A DNA stretch of 64,000 nt from Duganella rivi. GTDB taxonomy: Bacteria > Pseudomonadota > Gammaproteobacteria > Burkholderiales > Burkholderiaceae_D. Of the stretch, positions 1 through 8,152 are shown one piece after another. A program made the position numbers and the translations under genes. How positions within the stretch are numbered: the first letter of the stretch is position 1; each line of letters begins with the position of its first letter. The stretch is from positions 620,001 through 684,000 of the forward strand of contig NZ_WWCK01000002.1 in NCBI RefSeq assembly GCF_009857435.1. The letters are read 5' to 3'. The notes under the pieces are model-generated. The model ran no database searches. It saw nothing but the letters and a program-made list of their open reading frames with translations, and had not been told where the DNA came from.

Positions 1-609
1 CCATTCAAGATCCCGTCGACTTCGATGGTGCCGACCCTGCTGGTGGGCGACCTGATCCTCGTGAACAAGTTCACCTACGGCATCCGCCTGCCGGTGATCA
101 ACAAGAAGATCGTGCAGATCAACGACCCGCAGCGCGGCGACGTGATGGTGTTCAAATATCCGCTGGATATGAGTCAGGATTACATCAAGCGCGTCATTGG
201 CGTGCCGGGTGATAAAATCACGTATGAAAACAAGCGCTTAACCGTGAACGGCGTAGAAGTGAAGTACACCGCCATGGATGACTACCTCGATGACGAGAAG
301 CTGGTTTACCGCAAGCAATATCAGGAAAACCTGACCGGCGTCAGCCATCGCATCCTGAACAACGCGGAAGACCCGACCTACAAGCGCGAGGGCGTGCTGG
401 CCTTCCCGAACAACGAGGCCTGCACCTACCGCTATGAAGGCTTTACCTGCGTAGTTCCAGCAGGCAATTACTTCATGATGGGCGACAACCGCGACAACAG
501 CGCGGACAGCCGCTACTGGGGCTTTGTCCCGGATAAGAATATTGTTGGAAAAGCATTTTTCGTTTGGATGAATTTGGGTAATCTGCGCCGTATCGGCAGC
601 ATTCACTAA
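1..609 (+). CDS. lepB: Signal peptidase I, 5'-truncated by the window edge
   Basis: Membrane-bound serine protease that removes signal peptides from exported proteins at the periplasmic face. The reading frame is open from base 1, so the true start and the N-terminal membrane segments lie outside. The catalytic serine is in the motif TSMVPT (Ser codon 22-24) and the general-base lysine in YIKRVIGVPGD (Lys codon 187-189). The C-terminal family box GDNRDNSADSRYWGFVP is complete. An internal ATG at 25 directly follows the catalytic serine, so starting there would give an inactive protein. First gene seen of the housekeeping operon, 29 nt before the DUF4845 gene. Confidence 0.96.
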   Translation, partial: PFKIPSTSMVPTLLVGDLILVNKFTYGIRLPVINKKIVQINDPQRGDVMVFKYPLDMSQDYIKRVIGVPGDKITYENKRLTVNGVEVKYTAMDDYLDDEKLVYRKQYQENLTGVSHRILNNAEDPTYKREGVLAFPNNEACTYRYEGFTCVVPAGNYFMMGDNRDNSADSRYWGFVPDKNIVGKAFFVWMNLGNLRRIGSIH

Positions 610-638
610 TTCTGTGCGCAGGCTCGAAAGGGACTAAG

Positions 639-1013
639 ATGCAAAAACGGCAGGATGGTATTTCGCTGGTTGGCTTGATCTTCGCTTTGGCGCTGGTGGG
701 CTTTGTGCTGGTGCTGGGGCTGAAAATCGTCCCCACCTACACCGAGTACCGTGCGATCCAGAACGCCATCGTGAGCGCGAAAGCGACCGGTGGCTCCGTG
801 GTCGAGATCCAGAAGGCCTTCGACGCCAGCGCCGTCAGCGGCTACGTGACCTCGATCACCGGCCGCGACTTGGTCATCGAAAAAGTGAACAACGAATTCG
901 AAGTCAGCTTCGCCTACGAAAAGAAAATCCCGCTGGTCGGACCGGCCAGCTTATTGCTTGAATATGAAGGCACCACCGCCAAAGGCGGCGCCGCCCCCGC
1001 GAAAACCCAATAA
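639..1013 (+). CDS. DUF4845 family membrane-anchored protein
   Basis: Protein of 124 residues with one hydrophobic segment near the N-terminus (about residues 9-30, [20 protein letters not shown]) followed by a soluble domain, giving a prepilin-like look but no clear prepilin peptidase site. It matches the DUF4845 family by its position between lepB and rnc and by its [16 protein letters not shown] stretch. The function is unknown. The location in the lepB-rnc-era operon is conserved in betaproteobacteria, so a link with export or RNA processing is possible but only inferred. The tail is Ala/Gly/Lys-rich. Confidence 0.85.
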   Translation: MQKRQDGISLVGLIFALALVGFVLVLGLKIVPTYTEYRAIQNAIVSAKATGGSVVEIQKAFDASAVSGYVTSITGRDLVIEKVNNEFEVSFAYEKKIPLVGPASLLLEYEGTTAKGGAAPAKTQ

Positions 1014-1024
1014 AGAAACCGCTG

Positions 1025-1813
1025 ATGAATCTCCAGTTATTGCAAACTCGTTTAGGCTACACGTTCCAGGATGCTGGTCTTTTACAGCAGGCCCTGACGC
1101 ACCGTAGCCATAGCAGTGTGCATAACGAACGGCTGGAGTTCCTTGGCGACTCGATCCTGAACTGCGTGGTGGCGTCCATCCTGTACGACCGCTACCTGGA
1201 AATCGACGAAGGCGATTTGTCGCGCCTGCGCGCCAACCTGGTCAAGCAGCAGTCGCTGTTTGAAATCGCCCAAAAGCTGGAGCTGTCGCAGTTCCTGCGC
1301 CTGGGCGAGGGCGAGTTGAAATCGGGCGGCTTCCGCCGTCCGTCGATCCTGGCCGACACGCTGGAAGCACTGCTGGGCGCGATCTACCTCGACGGCGGCT
1401 TCAACCCGGCGCGCGACGTGATCCGCTCGTTCTACATCCCGATCCTGGATTCGGTTGATCCGCAGACCCTGGGCAAGGACGCCAAAACCCTGCTGCAGGA
1501 ATTCCTGCAAGCGAAAAAAATCTCGCTGCCGCAATACAATGTGATCGCCACCCACGGCGCCGCGCACAGCCAGGAATTTGAAATCGAATGCCTGGTGCCC
1601 AAGCTGGGCATCCAGGTGTTCGGCCGTGGCGGCAGCCGCCGCGCCGGCGAACAGGCAGCCGCCAAGCTGGCCTTGGCCGCCGCTGAACAAGCCGTGCAAA
1701 AAGCGCCGGCAGCGGCCCGCAAGTCCAAGCCGCGCGCCGCCCAGCTCAAGCTGGCCGGCATCGCCACCGTGCAGGAACAGCCGAGCTCCTCGGCTAAGGC
1801 CGCCAACAAATAA
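1025..1813 (+). CDS. rnc: Ribonuclease III
   Basis: Double-strand-specific endoribonuclease that processes rRNA precursors and structured mRNAs. The N-terminal RNase III domain carries the signature [13 protein letters not shown] near residues 34-46 and the second acidic cluster [17 protein letters not shown] double-stranded RNA-binding domain follows (about residues 155-222, with [17 protein letters not shown]). The last 40 or so residues form an Ala/Lys-rich tail beyond the usual length of about 225. The gene starts 12 nt after DUF4845 and ends 13 nt before era, the classical rnc-era arrangement. Confidence 0.97.
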   Translation: MNLQLLQTRLGYTFQDAGLLQQALTHRSHSSVHNERLEFLGDSILNCVVASILYDRYLEIDEGDLSRLRANLVKQQSLFEIAQKLELSQFLRLGEGELKSGGFRRPSILADTLEALLGAIYLDGGFNPARDVIRSFYIPILDSVDPQTLGKDAKTLLQEFLQAKKISLPQYNVIATHGAAHSQEFEIECLVPKLGIQVFGRGGSRRAGEQAAAKLALAAAEQAVQKAPAAARKSKPRAAQLKLAGIATVQEQPSSSAKAANK

Positions 1814-1825
1814 TAAGAGAACATC

Positions 1826-2731
1826 ATGACCACCGAACAGACCTCTGCCAGCAACTTCCGTTGCGGCTACATCGCTATTGTGGGCCGCCCTAACGTCGGC
1901 AAGTCCACGCTGATGAATACGCTGATTGGCGCCAAGGTCAGCATCACCTCGCGCAAGGCGCAGACCACGCGCCACCGCATTACCGGCATCCAGACCTACG
2001 ACGACGCCCAGTTCATTTACGTCGATACGCCGGGCTTCCAGACCCGCCACGCCAATGCGCTGAACAAGACGCTCAACAAGACCGTCACCAACACCCTGAT
2101 CTCGTCGGACGTGATCGTGTTCGTGATCGAAGCGGGCACCTTCGGCCCGGCCGATCAGCAAGTGCTGGATCTGCTGCCGACCGAAGTGCCGGTGATCCTG
2201 GTGATCAACAAGGCCGACCGCGTGAAGGACAAGGCAGCGCTGATGCCGTTCGCGCAGCAAGTGGCGTCCAAGTTCAATTTCGCGGCCATCGTGCCGGTAT
2301 CGGCCAAGCTGCGCTTCCAGCTCGATGGCCTGGAAAAAGAACTGAAGAAGCTCTTGCCGGAGAACGAGGCCATCTTCGATGCCGACGATATCACCGACCG
2401 TTCGGAAAAATTCATGGCGTCGGAAATCGTGCGCGAGAAGCTGTTCCGCTTTGTCGGCGACGAGCTGCCGTACACCAGCACGGTGCTGATCGAGAAGTTC
2501 GAGCAGGAAGGTGAGCTGCGCCGCGTGTTTGCCGCCATCCTGGTCGAACGCGACACCCACAAGTCGATGATCATCGGGAACAAGGGCGTCCGCCTGAAAG
2601 AAGTCTCCACCCAGGCGCGCCTGGACATGGAAAAACTGTTCGGCGGCCCGGTTTACCTTGAGATATGGGTGAAAGTGAAATCCGGCTGGGCTGATAACGA
2701 AGCAGGTCTGCGCGCCTACGGCTACGAGTAA
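1826..2731 (+). CDS. era: GTPase Era
   Basis: Essential GTPase that binds 16S rRNA and helps mature the 30S subunit. The N-terminal G domain has G1 GRPNVGKS, G3 DTPGFQ and G4 NKAD. The C-terminal KH domain contains the RNA-binding segment [17 protein letters not shown]. The length of 301 residues is normal. A GAGA-type ribosome site lies just before the ATG in the short gap after rnc, and recO begins 20 nt downstream. Confidence 0.98.
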   Translation: MTTEQTSASNFRCGYIAIVGRPNVGKSTLMNTLIGAKVSITSRKAQTTRHRITGIQTYDDAQFIYVDTPGFQTRHANALNKTLNKTVTNTLISSDVIVFVIEAGTFGPADQQVLDLLPTEVPVILVINKADRVKDKAALMPFAQQVASKFNFAAIVPVSAKLRFQLDGLEKELKKLLPENEAIFDADDITDRSEKFMASEIVREKLFRFVGDELPYTSTVLIEKFEQEGELRRVFAAILVERDTHKSMIIGNKGVRLKEVSTQARLDMEKLFGGPVYLEIWVKVKSGWADNEAGLRAYGYE

Positions 2732-2750
2732 GCGGGCCGCCCACACCAGC

Positions 2751-3590
2751 ATGTCCACCACGCCAGACGCCACCTTGGACGCGCCGCCAGCAGCGGCGCC
2801 GGTGGACGCTGGCGCGCCTGCGGCAACTGCCGCAGCGCCGGCCAAACGGCCACGCGCATCATCGCGCGAGCGCACCGTCGGCACCAAGGTCGCCGGCCAG
2901 CCGGCCTTCGTCCTGCACAGCTATCCCTACAAAGAAACCAGCCTGATTATCGACCTGTTCACGCGCGACTTCGGCCGCGTGGCCTTGATCGCCAAGGGCG
3001 CGAAACGGCCCCACTCGCAACTGCGCGGCGTGCTGCAAACCTTCCAGCCCCTGTCCTCAAGCTGGGTCGGCAAATCCGAACTGCGCACGCTGACTGACGC
3101 CGAATGGGTAGGCGGCATGCTGCCGCTGGAGAAAACCGCGCTGCTATGCGGTTTCTACCTGAACGAACTGCTGGTCAAGCTGCTGGCCCGCGACGACGCG
3201 CATCCGGCCTTGTTCGACCACTACGTCTCGACCTTGAATCAGTTGGCGCATAATGAACCCGCGCCCATCGTCTTGCGAAAATTCGAACGGGCCTTACTTA
3301 AAGAGACAGGCGTCGCCGCCGACCTGACGCGCTGCGTTGAAACGCGCCGCTCCGTGCAAGCCGGCGTGATCTACGTGGTCGATCCCGAACGCGGCCCACG
3401 TCCCGAGCGCGCCTCCGACCCGTGGCCGCGCGTGGCAGGCAAAACGCTGCTCGACATGGAGTGCGAAAATTACGAAGACGTCGCCACCCAAGTCCAAAGC
3501 AAGCAGCTAATGCGCTTCCTGGTCGCACACCACTTGAACGGCGCGCCATTGAACACCCGCCAGATCCTGATCGATCTGTCCCAGTTATAA
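2751..3590 (+). CDS. recO: DNA repair protein RecO
   Basis: RecO loads RecA in the RecFOR recombinational repair pathway and anneals SSB-coated single strands. The N-terminal OB fold begins near residue 48 ([36 protein letters not shown]) and is followed by the helical C-terminal domain. An Ala/Pro-rich extension of about 45 residues precedes the OB fold, so the true start could be further in, although this ATG directly follows era. It ends 13 nt before pdxJ. Confidence 0.94.
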   Translation: MSTTPDATLDAPPAAAPVDAGAPAATAAAPAKRPRASSRERTVGTKVAGQPAFVLHSYPYKETSLIIDLFTRDFGRVALIAKGAKRPHSQLRGVLQTFQPLSSSWVGKSELRTLTDAEWVGGMLPLEKTALLCGFYLNELLVKLLARDDAHPALFDHYVSTLNQLAHNEPAPIVLRKFERALLKETGVAADLTRCVETRRSVQAGVIYVVDPERGPRPERASDPWPRVAGKTLLDMECENYEDVATQVQSKQLMRFLVAHHLNGAPLNTRQILIDLSQL

Positions 3591-3603
3591 CGAGAATAGA
3601 ACC

Positions 3604-4368
3604 ATGAGCTTCCTGCAACCATCCGGCACCATCATCGACTTGGGCGTGAACATCGACCACGTCGCCACCTTGCGCAACGCGCGCGGCACGCAGTACCCGG
3701 ATCCGATCCGCGCCGCGCTGCTGGCCGAGCAGGCCGGCGCCGACTGCATCACGCTGCACCTGCGTGAAGACCGCCGCCACATCAAGGATGCCGACGTGAT
3801 CGCGCTTGCGCCCAAGCTGCTGACCCGCATGAATCTGGAAGCCGCTGTTACCCAGGAGATGATCGACTTTGCCTGCAAAATCAGGCCGGCCGACGTTTGC
3901 CTGGTGCCGGAAAAGCGCACCGAAGTCACCACCGAAGGCGGCCTCGATGTCGTCGGCAACTACAACGCCGTCGAGCGCGCAGTGAAACAGCTGCAAGCGG
4001 AAGGCATCCGCGTCAGCCTGTTCATCGATGCGGAAGCGGAGCAGATGGACGCCACCGCCGCCGTCGGCGCGCCGGTGATCGAACTGCACACCGGCCGTTA
4101 CGCCGACACCGAAGGCGCAGAGCAAACCGCTGAACTGGAACGCATCTATCGCGGCGTGCTGCATGGCGTGTCGAAAGGCCTGAAAGTGAACGCCGGCCAC
4201 GGCCTGCATTACACCAACGTGCAAGCGATTGCCGCCATCCCGGAAATCGCGGAACTGAATATCGGCCATGCCATCGTCGCGCACTCCGTCTTCGTTGGCT
4301 GGGAAAACGCCGTGCGCGAGATGAAGGCCATCATGGTGTCTACGCGCCTCGGCCGAGGCGCGCAATGA
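3604..4368 (+). CDS. pdxJ: Pyridoxine 5'-phosphate synthase
   Basis: PdxJ condenses 1-deoxy-D-xylulose 5-phosphate with 3-amino-2-oxopropyl phosphate to make pyridoxine 5'-phosphate, the last ring-forming step of DXP-dependent vitamin B6 synthesis. The TIM barrel shows the family motifs [17 protein letters not shown] (N-terminus), [19 protein letters not shown] and [10 protein letters not shown]. The length of 254 residues is normal. The stop codon overlaps the acpS start (ATGA), giving translational coupling, as in other proteobacterial pdxJ-acpS pairs. Confidence 0.98.
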   Translation: MSFLQPSGTIIDLGVNIDHVATLRNARGTQYPDPIRAALLAEQAGADCITLHLREDRRHIKDADVIALAPKLLTRMNLEAAVTQEMIDFACKIRPADVCLVPEKRTEVTTEGGLDVVGNYNAVERAVKQLQAEGIRVSLFIDAEAEQMDATAAVGAPVIELHTGRYADTEGAEQTAELERIYRGVLHGVSKGLKVNAGHGLHYTNVQAIAAIPEIAELNIGHAIVAHSVFVGWENAVREMKAIMVSTRLGRGAQ

Positions 4369-4760
4369 TTTACGGGATCGGCACCGACATCTGCAAAATT
4401 CCGCGCATTGAAGCGGCGCTGGCAAAACGCGGCGATCGCTTTGCCAAAAAGATTTTGGGGCCGCAGGAGTTTGAGAAGTACCTGGCGCGCAAGGCCAAGC
4501 ACCCGGTGCGCGGCATCCGCTTCGTGGCGACGCGTTTCGCGGCCAAGGAGGCCTTCTCGAAAGCCATCGGCCTGGGCATGCGCATGCCGATGACGTGGCC
4601 CGCCGCGCAGATGCTGAATCACCCAAGCGGCAAGCCGATGATCGTCTGTAGCGGCGTGCTGAAAGAATTCATGGAAAAGAATAAGCTGTCGGCGCAAGTC
4701 ACCGTCAGCGACGAGGAAGACTACGCGGTCGCCTTCGTCATCGTGGAGCAGGAAAAGTGA
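4365..4760 (+). CDS. acpS: Holo-[acyl-carrier-protein] synthase
   Basis: Transfers 4'-phosphopantetheine from CoA to the serine of apo-ACP, activating fatty-acid synthesis. The N-terminal [18 protein letters not shown] contains the metal-binding aspartate, and [12 protein letters not shown] is the second signature (Glu/Lys). At 131 residues it is close to the usual length. It overlaps pdxJ by 4 nt at the start and uvrC by 4 nt at the end. Confidence 0.98.
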   Translation: MIYGIGTDICKIPRIEAALAKRGDRFAKKILGPQEFEKYLARKAKHPVRGIRFVATRFAAKEAFSKAIGLGMRMPMTWPAAQMLNHPSGKPMIVCSGVLKEFMEKNKLSAQVTVSDEEDYAVAFVIVEQEK

Positions 4761-6610
4761 ATGAAGAAGTAAGCGATCCGCGCGAAAAAGTACTAGCCAC
4801 CGTCGCCAAGCTGCCCAATCTGCCGGGCGTGTACCGCTATTTCGACGCCGAGGATAAAGTCCTCTACGTCGGCAAGGCGCGCGACCTGAAAAAGCGCGTG
4901 TCGAGCTATTTCCAGAAAAACCTGAGCAGCCCGCGCATCGCCATGATGGTCGAGCGCATTGCGCGTCTCGAAACCACCGTCACCCATAGCGAAGCCGAAG
5001 CGCTGATCCTTGAGAATAACCTGATCAAGGCACTGAGCCCGCGCTTCAACATCCTGTTCCGCGACGATAAATCGTATCCGTACCTGAAAATCACCGGCGG
5101 CGATGCGCCGCGCATGGTCTACTACCGCGGCGCGGTGGACAAGAAGAACCAGTACTTCGGGCCTTTCCCTAGCTCGTGGGCGGTCAAGGAATCGATGCAG
5201 ATTTTGCAGAAGGTGTTCCAGATCCGCACCTGCGAAGAGAGCGTGTTTGCCAACCGCACGCGCCCATGCCTGCTGAACCAGATCGGCCGTTGCAGCGGCC
5301 CGTGCGTGGACTTGATCAGCAAGGAAGACTACAAGCTCGATGTGGAAAACGCCGCGCGCTTCCTGCGCGGCCGCCAGTCCGAAGTGCTGGAAGACCTCGA
5401 AAAGAAAATGCACGCCTACGCGGCCGACCTCAAATTCGAGCAGGCGGCGGCGGTGCGCAACCAGATCCAGTCGCTATCGCGCGTGCTGCACCAGCAAAGC
5501 ATGGAGACCACCGGCGACGCCGACGTCGACATCATCGCGGTGCTGGTGCAGGGCGGGCGCGCCTGCGTCAACCTGGCGATGGTGCGCGGCGGCCGCCACC
5601 TCGGTGACCGTGCCTACTTCCCGACCCACGTCGGCGACGCTGAAGCGATCGCGGAAAACGCGATTGAAGTGGAAGTGCTGTCGGCCTTCCTCGCCCAGCA
5701 CTACGCGGACAAATTCATCCCAGGCACGCTGATCCTGAATATCGAATTCGATCACCCGGCCTTGATTCAAGCCTTGCAGGAGCAGTGCGGCCACCGCATC
5801 AACCTCGTGTTCCAGCCGCAGGATCAGCGCCGCAAGTGGCTGGAGCTGGCGCAGAAGGGCGCCGAGATTTCGCTGGCGCGGCTGCTGTCGGAGCAGGGCT
5901 CGCAGCAATCGCGCACGCGCGCGCTGGTCGAAGCCTTGCAGCTGGAACCGGAGGACATCGACACCCTGCGCGTGGAATGCTTCGACATCTCGCATACGCA
6001 GGGCGAGGCGACGCAGGCCTCGTGCGTGGTGTTCCATCACCACCAGATGCAGAACGGCGAATACCGCCGCTACAACATCAACGACATCACGCCGGGCGAC
6101 GATTACGCCGCCATGCGCCAAGTGCTGTACCGCCGCTACGAGAAGGTCGCCAACGGCGACGGCGTGATGCCGGACGTGGTGCTGATCGACGGCGGCAAGG
6201 GCCAGATCGAAATGGCGCGCCAGGTGTTTGCCGAACTTGGGCTGGACATCAGCTTGATCGTCGGTGTGGCGAAAGGGGAGGGCCGCCGCGTTGGCCTGGA
6301 GACCCTGATGTTCGTCGACGGCCGCCCATCGCAGGAACTGGGCAAGGAATCGGCGGCGCTGATGCTGGTCGCGCAAATCCGCGACGAGGCGCACCGCTTC
6401 GCCATCACCGGCATGCGCGCCAAGCGCGCCAAGACGCGCCAAACCTCGCGCCTGGAGGAAATCGAAGGCATCGGCGCCAAGCGCCGGCAACGCTTGCTGG
6501 CCCGCTTCGGCGGCCTGCGCGGCGTGATGAACGCCAGCGTGGAAGACCTCAAGACCGTGGAGGGCATCTCCAGCGCCCTGGCCGAGGAAATCTACAAGCA
6601 GCTTCATTGA
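4757..6610 (+). CDS. uvrC: Excinuclease ABC subunit C
   Basis: UvrC makes both incisions in nucleotide excision repair. The start is GTG, in the GTGA overlap with the acpS stop. Domains in order: GIY-YIG-type nuclease at the N-terminus (GVYRYFD...[13 protein letters not shown]), cysteine-rich region ([13 protein letters not shown]), UVR interaction helix (near residues 200-240), RNase H-like endonuclease ([24 protein letters not shown]) and paired helix-hairpin-helix motifs at the C-terminus ([25 protein letters not shown]). The length of 617 residues is normal. Confidence 0.97.
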   Translation: MNEEVSDPREKVLATVAKLPNLPGVYRYFDAEDKVLYVGKARDLKKRVSSYFQKNLSSPRIAMMVERIARLETTVTHSEAEALILENNLIKALSPRFNILFRDDKSYPYLKITGGDAPRMVYYRGAVDKKNQYFGPFPSSWAVKESMQILQKVFQIRTCEESVFANRTRPCLLNQIGRCSGPCVDLISKEDYKLDVENAARFLRGRQSEVLEDLEKKMHAYAADLKFEQAAAVRNQIQSLSRVLHQQSMETTGDADVDIIAVLVQGGRACVNLAMVRGGRHLGDRAYFPTHVGDAEAIAENAIEVEVLSAFLAQHYADKFIPGTLILNIEFDHPALIQALQEQCGHRINLVFQPQDQRRKWLELAQKGAEISLARLLSEQGSQQSRTRALVEALQLEPEDIDTLRVECFDISHTQGEATQASCVVFHHHQMQNGEYRRYNINDITPGDDYAAMRQVLYRRYEKVANGDGVMPDVVLIDGGKGQIEMARQVFAELGLDISLIVGVAKGEGRRVGLETLMFVDGRPSQELGKESAALMLVAQIRDEAHRFAITGMRAKRAKTRQTSRLEEIEGIGAKRRQRLLARFGGLRGVMNASVEDLKTVEGISSALAEEIYKQLH

Positions 6611-6706
6611 GCGGGCGTGGCTTCTACGGTGCTGGTTTAATGTGCTGCGTCAAGGTAGACTAGCGGCGCATTACACATTTTCATGGCCGCACTTTATTTT
6701 GAGCTT

Positions 6707-7288
6707 ATGCCTTTCAATATCCCGATTCTGTTGACCTGGTTGCGCGTTGCGCTGATTCCGCTGGTGGTGGGTGTCTACTACCTTCCCACCACTGTGCTGC
6801 CGGTGGCGGATCAGAATCTGGCGGCCACGCTGGTGTTTATCGTTGCCGCCGTCACCGACTGGTTTGACGGCTTCCTGGCCCGCCGCTGGAACCAGACCTC
6901 GGCCTTCGGCGCCTTCCTCGACCCGGTAGCGGACAAGCTGATGGTGGCCGGCGCCTTGCTGGTGCTGGTGCAGCTGGATCGGGCCAACGCCGTGATGTCC
7001 TTCATCATCATCGGCCGCGAGATCGCCATTTCGGCGCTGCGCGAGTGGATGGCGCAGATCGGCGCTTCCAAGTCGGTGGCGGTGAGCTCACTGGGCAAGA
7101 TCAAGACCACGGCGCAAATGACCGCCATTCCGCTGCTGCTGTTCCATGACGTGCTGTGGGGCGCCGTCGACAGCCAGTTCTGGGGCGCGCGCCTGCTGGA
7201 AGTGGCGGCGGTGCTGACCGTGTGGTCGATGTTCTACTACCTGCGCCTGGCATGGCCGCTGATCAAGGAAAAGTCGGGCCAGCTCTAA
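6707..7288 (+). CDS. pgsA: CDP-diacylglycerol--glycerol-3-phosphate 3-phosphatidyltransferase
   Basis: Integral membrane enzyme of phosphatidylglycerol synthesis. The CDP-alcohol phosphotransferase signature is complete: TDWFDGFLARRWNQTSAFGA followed by FLDPVADKL. Several hydrophobic membrane spans are visible. An in-frame ATG exists at 6683, but the family usually begins MPFNIPILLTWLRVALIPL, which corresponds to the ATG at 6707; a weak GAG lies 5-6 nt before it and nothing clear precedes 6683. The 96-nt gap after uvrC suggests a separate or weakly linked unit. The tRNA array follows. Confidence 0.93.
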   Translation: MPFNIPILLTWLRVALIPLVVGVYYLPTTVLPVADQNLAATLVFIVAAVTDWFDGFLARRWNQTSAFGAFLDPVADKLMVAGALLVLVQLDRANAVMSFIIIGREIAISALREWMAQIGASKSVAVSSLGKIKTTAQMTAIPLLLFHDVLWGAVDSQFWGARLLEVAAVLTVWSMFYYLRLAWPLIKEKSGQL

Positions 7289-7327
7289 CCGTATAAACAA
7301 TATTTTTCATTCAGCAAATTTTTACCA

Positions 7328-7355
7328 TTGACAGCCTCTGTAGAACCTCTATAAT
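7328..7355 (+). promoter_or_regulatory. Sigma70 promoter for the tRNA array
   Basis: TTGACA at 7328-7333 and TATAAT at 7350-7355 match the -35 and -10 consensus in every position, with a 16-bp spacer. The first tRNA begins 31 bp after the -10 box. This is the strongest promoter match seen in the window, as expected for a stable RNA operon. Confidence 0.85.
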
Positions 7356-7386
7356 GCTGGCCTGTTGTTGATGACGACGAAGCAAA

Positions 7387-7462
7387 GCGGGAGTAGCTCA
7401 GTTGGTAGAGCGCAACCTTGCCAAGGTTGAGGTCGAGAGTTCGAGACTCTTCTCCCGCTCCA
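7387..7462 (+). tRNA. tRNA-Gly (GCC), copy 1
   Basis: A 76-nt cloverleaf: acceptor stem GCGGGAG/CTCCCGC, D-arm with AGTTGGTA loop, anticodon arm CAACC-TTGCCAA-GGTTG giving anticodon GCC, T-arm GAGAG-TTCGAGA-CTCTT, discriminator T and encoded CCA. It is the first of four tRNA-Gly copies in this array; a fifth lies at 29331. Confidence 0.97.
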
Positions 7463-7532
7463 AGCGTAGTCATCGAAAACAAGTAGTACTAGCAAAAACA
7501 GCAGTCACCTGCTAATATGCTGGACTCGAAAT

Positions 7533-7608
7533 GCGGGAGTAGCTCAGTTGGTAGAGCGCAACCTTGCCAAGGTTGAGGTCGAGAGTTCGAGGCTCTTCTC
7601 CCGCTCCA
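7533..7608 (+). tRNA. tRNA-Gly (GCC), copy 2, with a T-loop variant
   Basis: Same 76-nt cloverleaf and encoded CCA as copy 1, with one difference: the T-loop reads TTCGAGG instead of TTCGAGA (last loop base A to G). All stems remain paired, so it should be functional. Confidence 0.97.
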
Positions 7609-7657
7609 GTTTCCTCGGAAACGCGAGTGTTCGTAGTAAAAGCAGTACAAACTCCAT

Positions 7658-7733
7658 GCGGGAGTAGCTCAGTTGGTAGAGCGCAACCTTGCCAAGGTTG
7701 AGGTCGAGAGTTCGAGACTCTTCTCCCGCTCCA
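7658..7733 (+). tRNA. tRNA-Gly (GCC), copy 3
   Basis: Identical to copy 1 over all 76 nt, including the encoded CCA. The 49-nt spacer before it carries no obvious promoter, which fits processing from one array transcript. Confidence 0.97.
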
Positions 7734-7788
7734 GAATTTCGGATTGCAGCGCGTAACCAGCTGTTATCTCGTAGTAAATGTTTCCTCT

Positions 7789-7862
7789 GGCGAGGTAGCA
7801 AAGCGGTTATGCAGCGGCCTGCAAAGCCGTCTAGGTCGGTTCGACTCCGATCCTCGCCTCCA
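7789..7862 (+). tRNA. tRNA-Cys (GCA)
   Basis: A 74-nt cloverleaf: acceptor stem GGCGAGG/CCTCGCC, anticodon arm GCGGC-CTGCAAA-GCCGT giving anticodon GCA, T-loop TTCGACT, discriminator T and encoded CCA. It sits between tRNA-Gly copies 3 and 4. Confidence 0.97.
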
Positions 7863-7872
7863 AAGCTCCTCA

Positions 7873-7948
7873 GCGGGAGTAGCTCAGTTGGTAGAGCGCA
7901 ACCTTGCCAAGGTTGAGGTCGAGAGTTCGAGACTCTTCTCCCGCTCCA
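7873..7948 (+). tRNA. tRNA-Gly (GCC), copy 4
   Basis: Identical to copy 1. It is the last tRNA of the array, 10 nt after tRNA-Cys and 9 nt before the terminator. The bases right after its CCA resemble those after the solitary copy at 29331 (13 of 18 identical). Confidence 0.97.
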
Positions 7949-7957
7949 AGATGAAGA

Positions 7958-7989
7958 AGGGCAGCCGATGTGGCTGCCCTTTTTGTTTT
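7958..7989 (+). terminator. Rho-independent terminator of the tRNA array
   Basis: Perfect 9-bp stem AGGGCAGCC (7958-7966) / GGCTGCCCT (7972-7980) with a GATGT loop, followed by TTTTGTTTT. It ends the tRNA transcript before the glycosidase operon. Confidence 0.9.
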
Positions 7990-8023
7990 ATCCTTGCCTG
8001 CCGTTCCCCGCTACGGCGCGAGC

Positions 8024-8050
8024 GTTGGTGGATTTATGAAATTCACCAAC
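8024..8050. promoter_or_regulatory. 27-bp palindrome upstream of the glycosidase operon (operator candidate)
   Basis: Arms GTTGGTG-G-ATTT (8024-8035) and AAAT-T-CACCAAC (8039-8050) are complementary in 11 of 12 positions around a 3-nt centre; the odd pair is G/T at 8031/8043. It lies about 100 bp before the GH42-like gene, upstream of a possible promoter. No T-run follows, so it is more likely a protein-binding site than a terminator. The binding protein is unknown and no regulator gene is adjacent. Confidence 0.55.
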
Positions 8051-8098
8051 CCGCAGTACAAAATATTCCAAGTCTCCTTGCACGCACGCCGCAGCGCG

Positions 8099-8126
8099 TT
8101 GGCGCTGCTACCATGACCGCCATAAT
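8099..8126 (+). promoter_or_regulatory. Possible promoter of the GH42-GH29 operon
   Basis: TTGGCG (8099-8104), a 16-bp spacer and CATAAT (8121-8126). The -10 box matches 5 of 6 consensus bases and the -35 box 4 of 6. The start codon is 26 bp downstream with AAGGAG in between, which would leave a short leader. Confidence 0.35.
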
Positions 8127-8152
8127 CAGACGGCAACCAAGGAGACCTTTTC

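Noticed and set aside
1082-2887. A 601-codon minus-strand frame across rnc and era
   Set aside because: It spans two well-recognised housekeeping genes in antisense and shows no domain.
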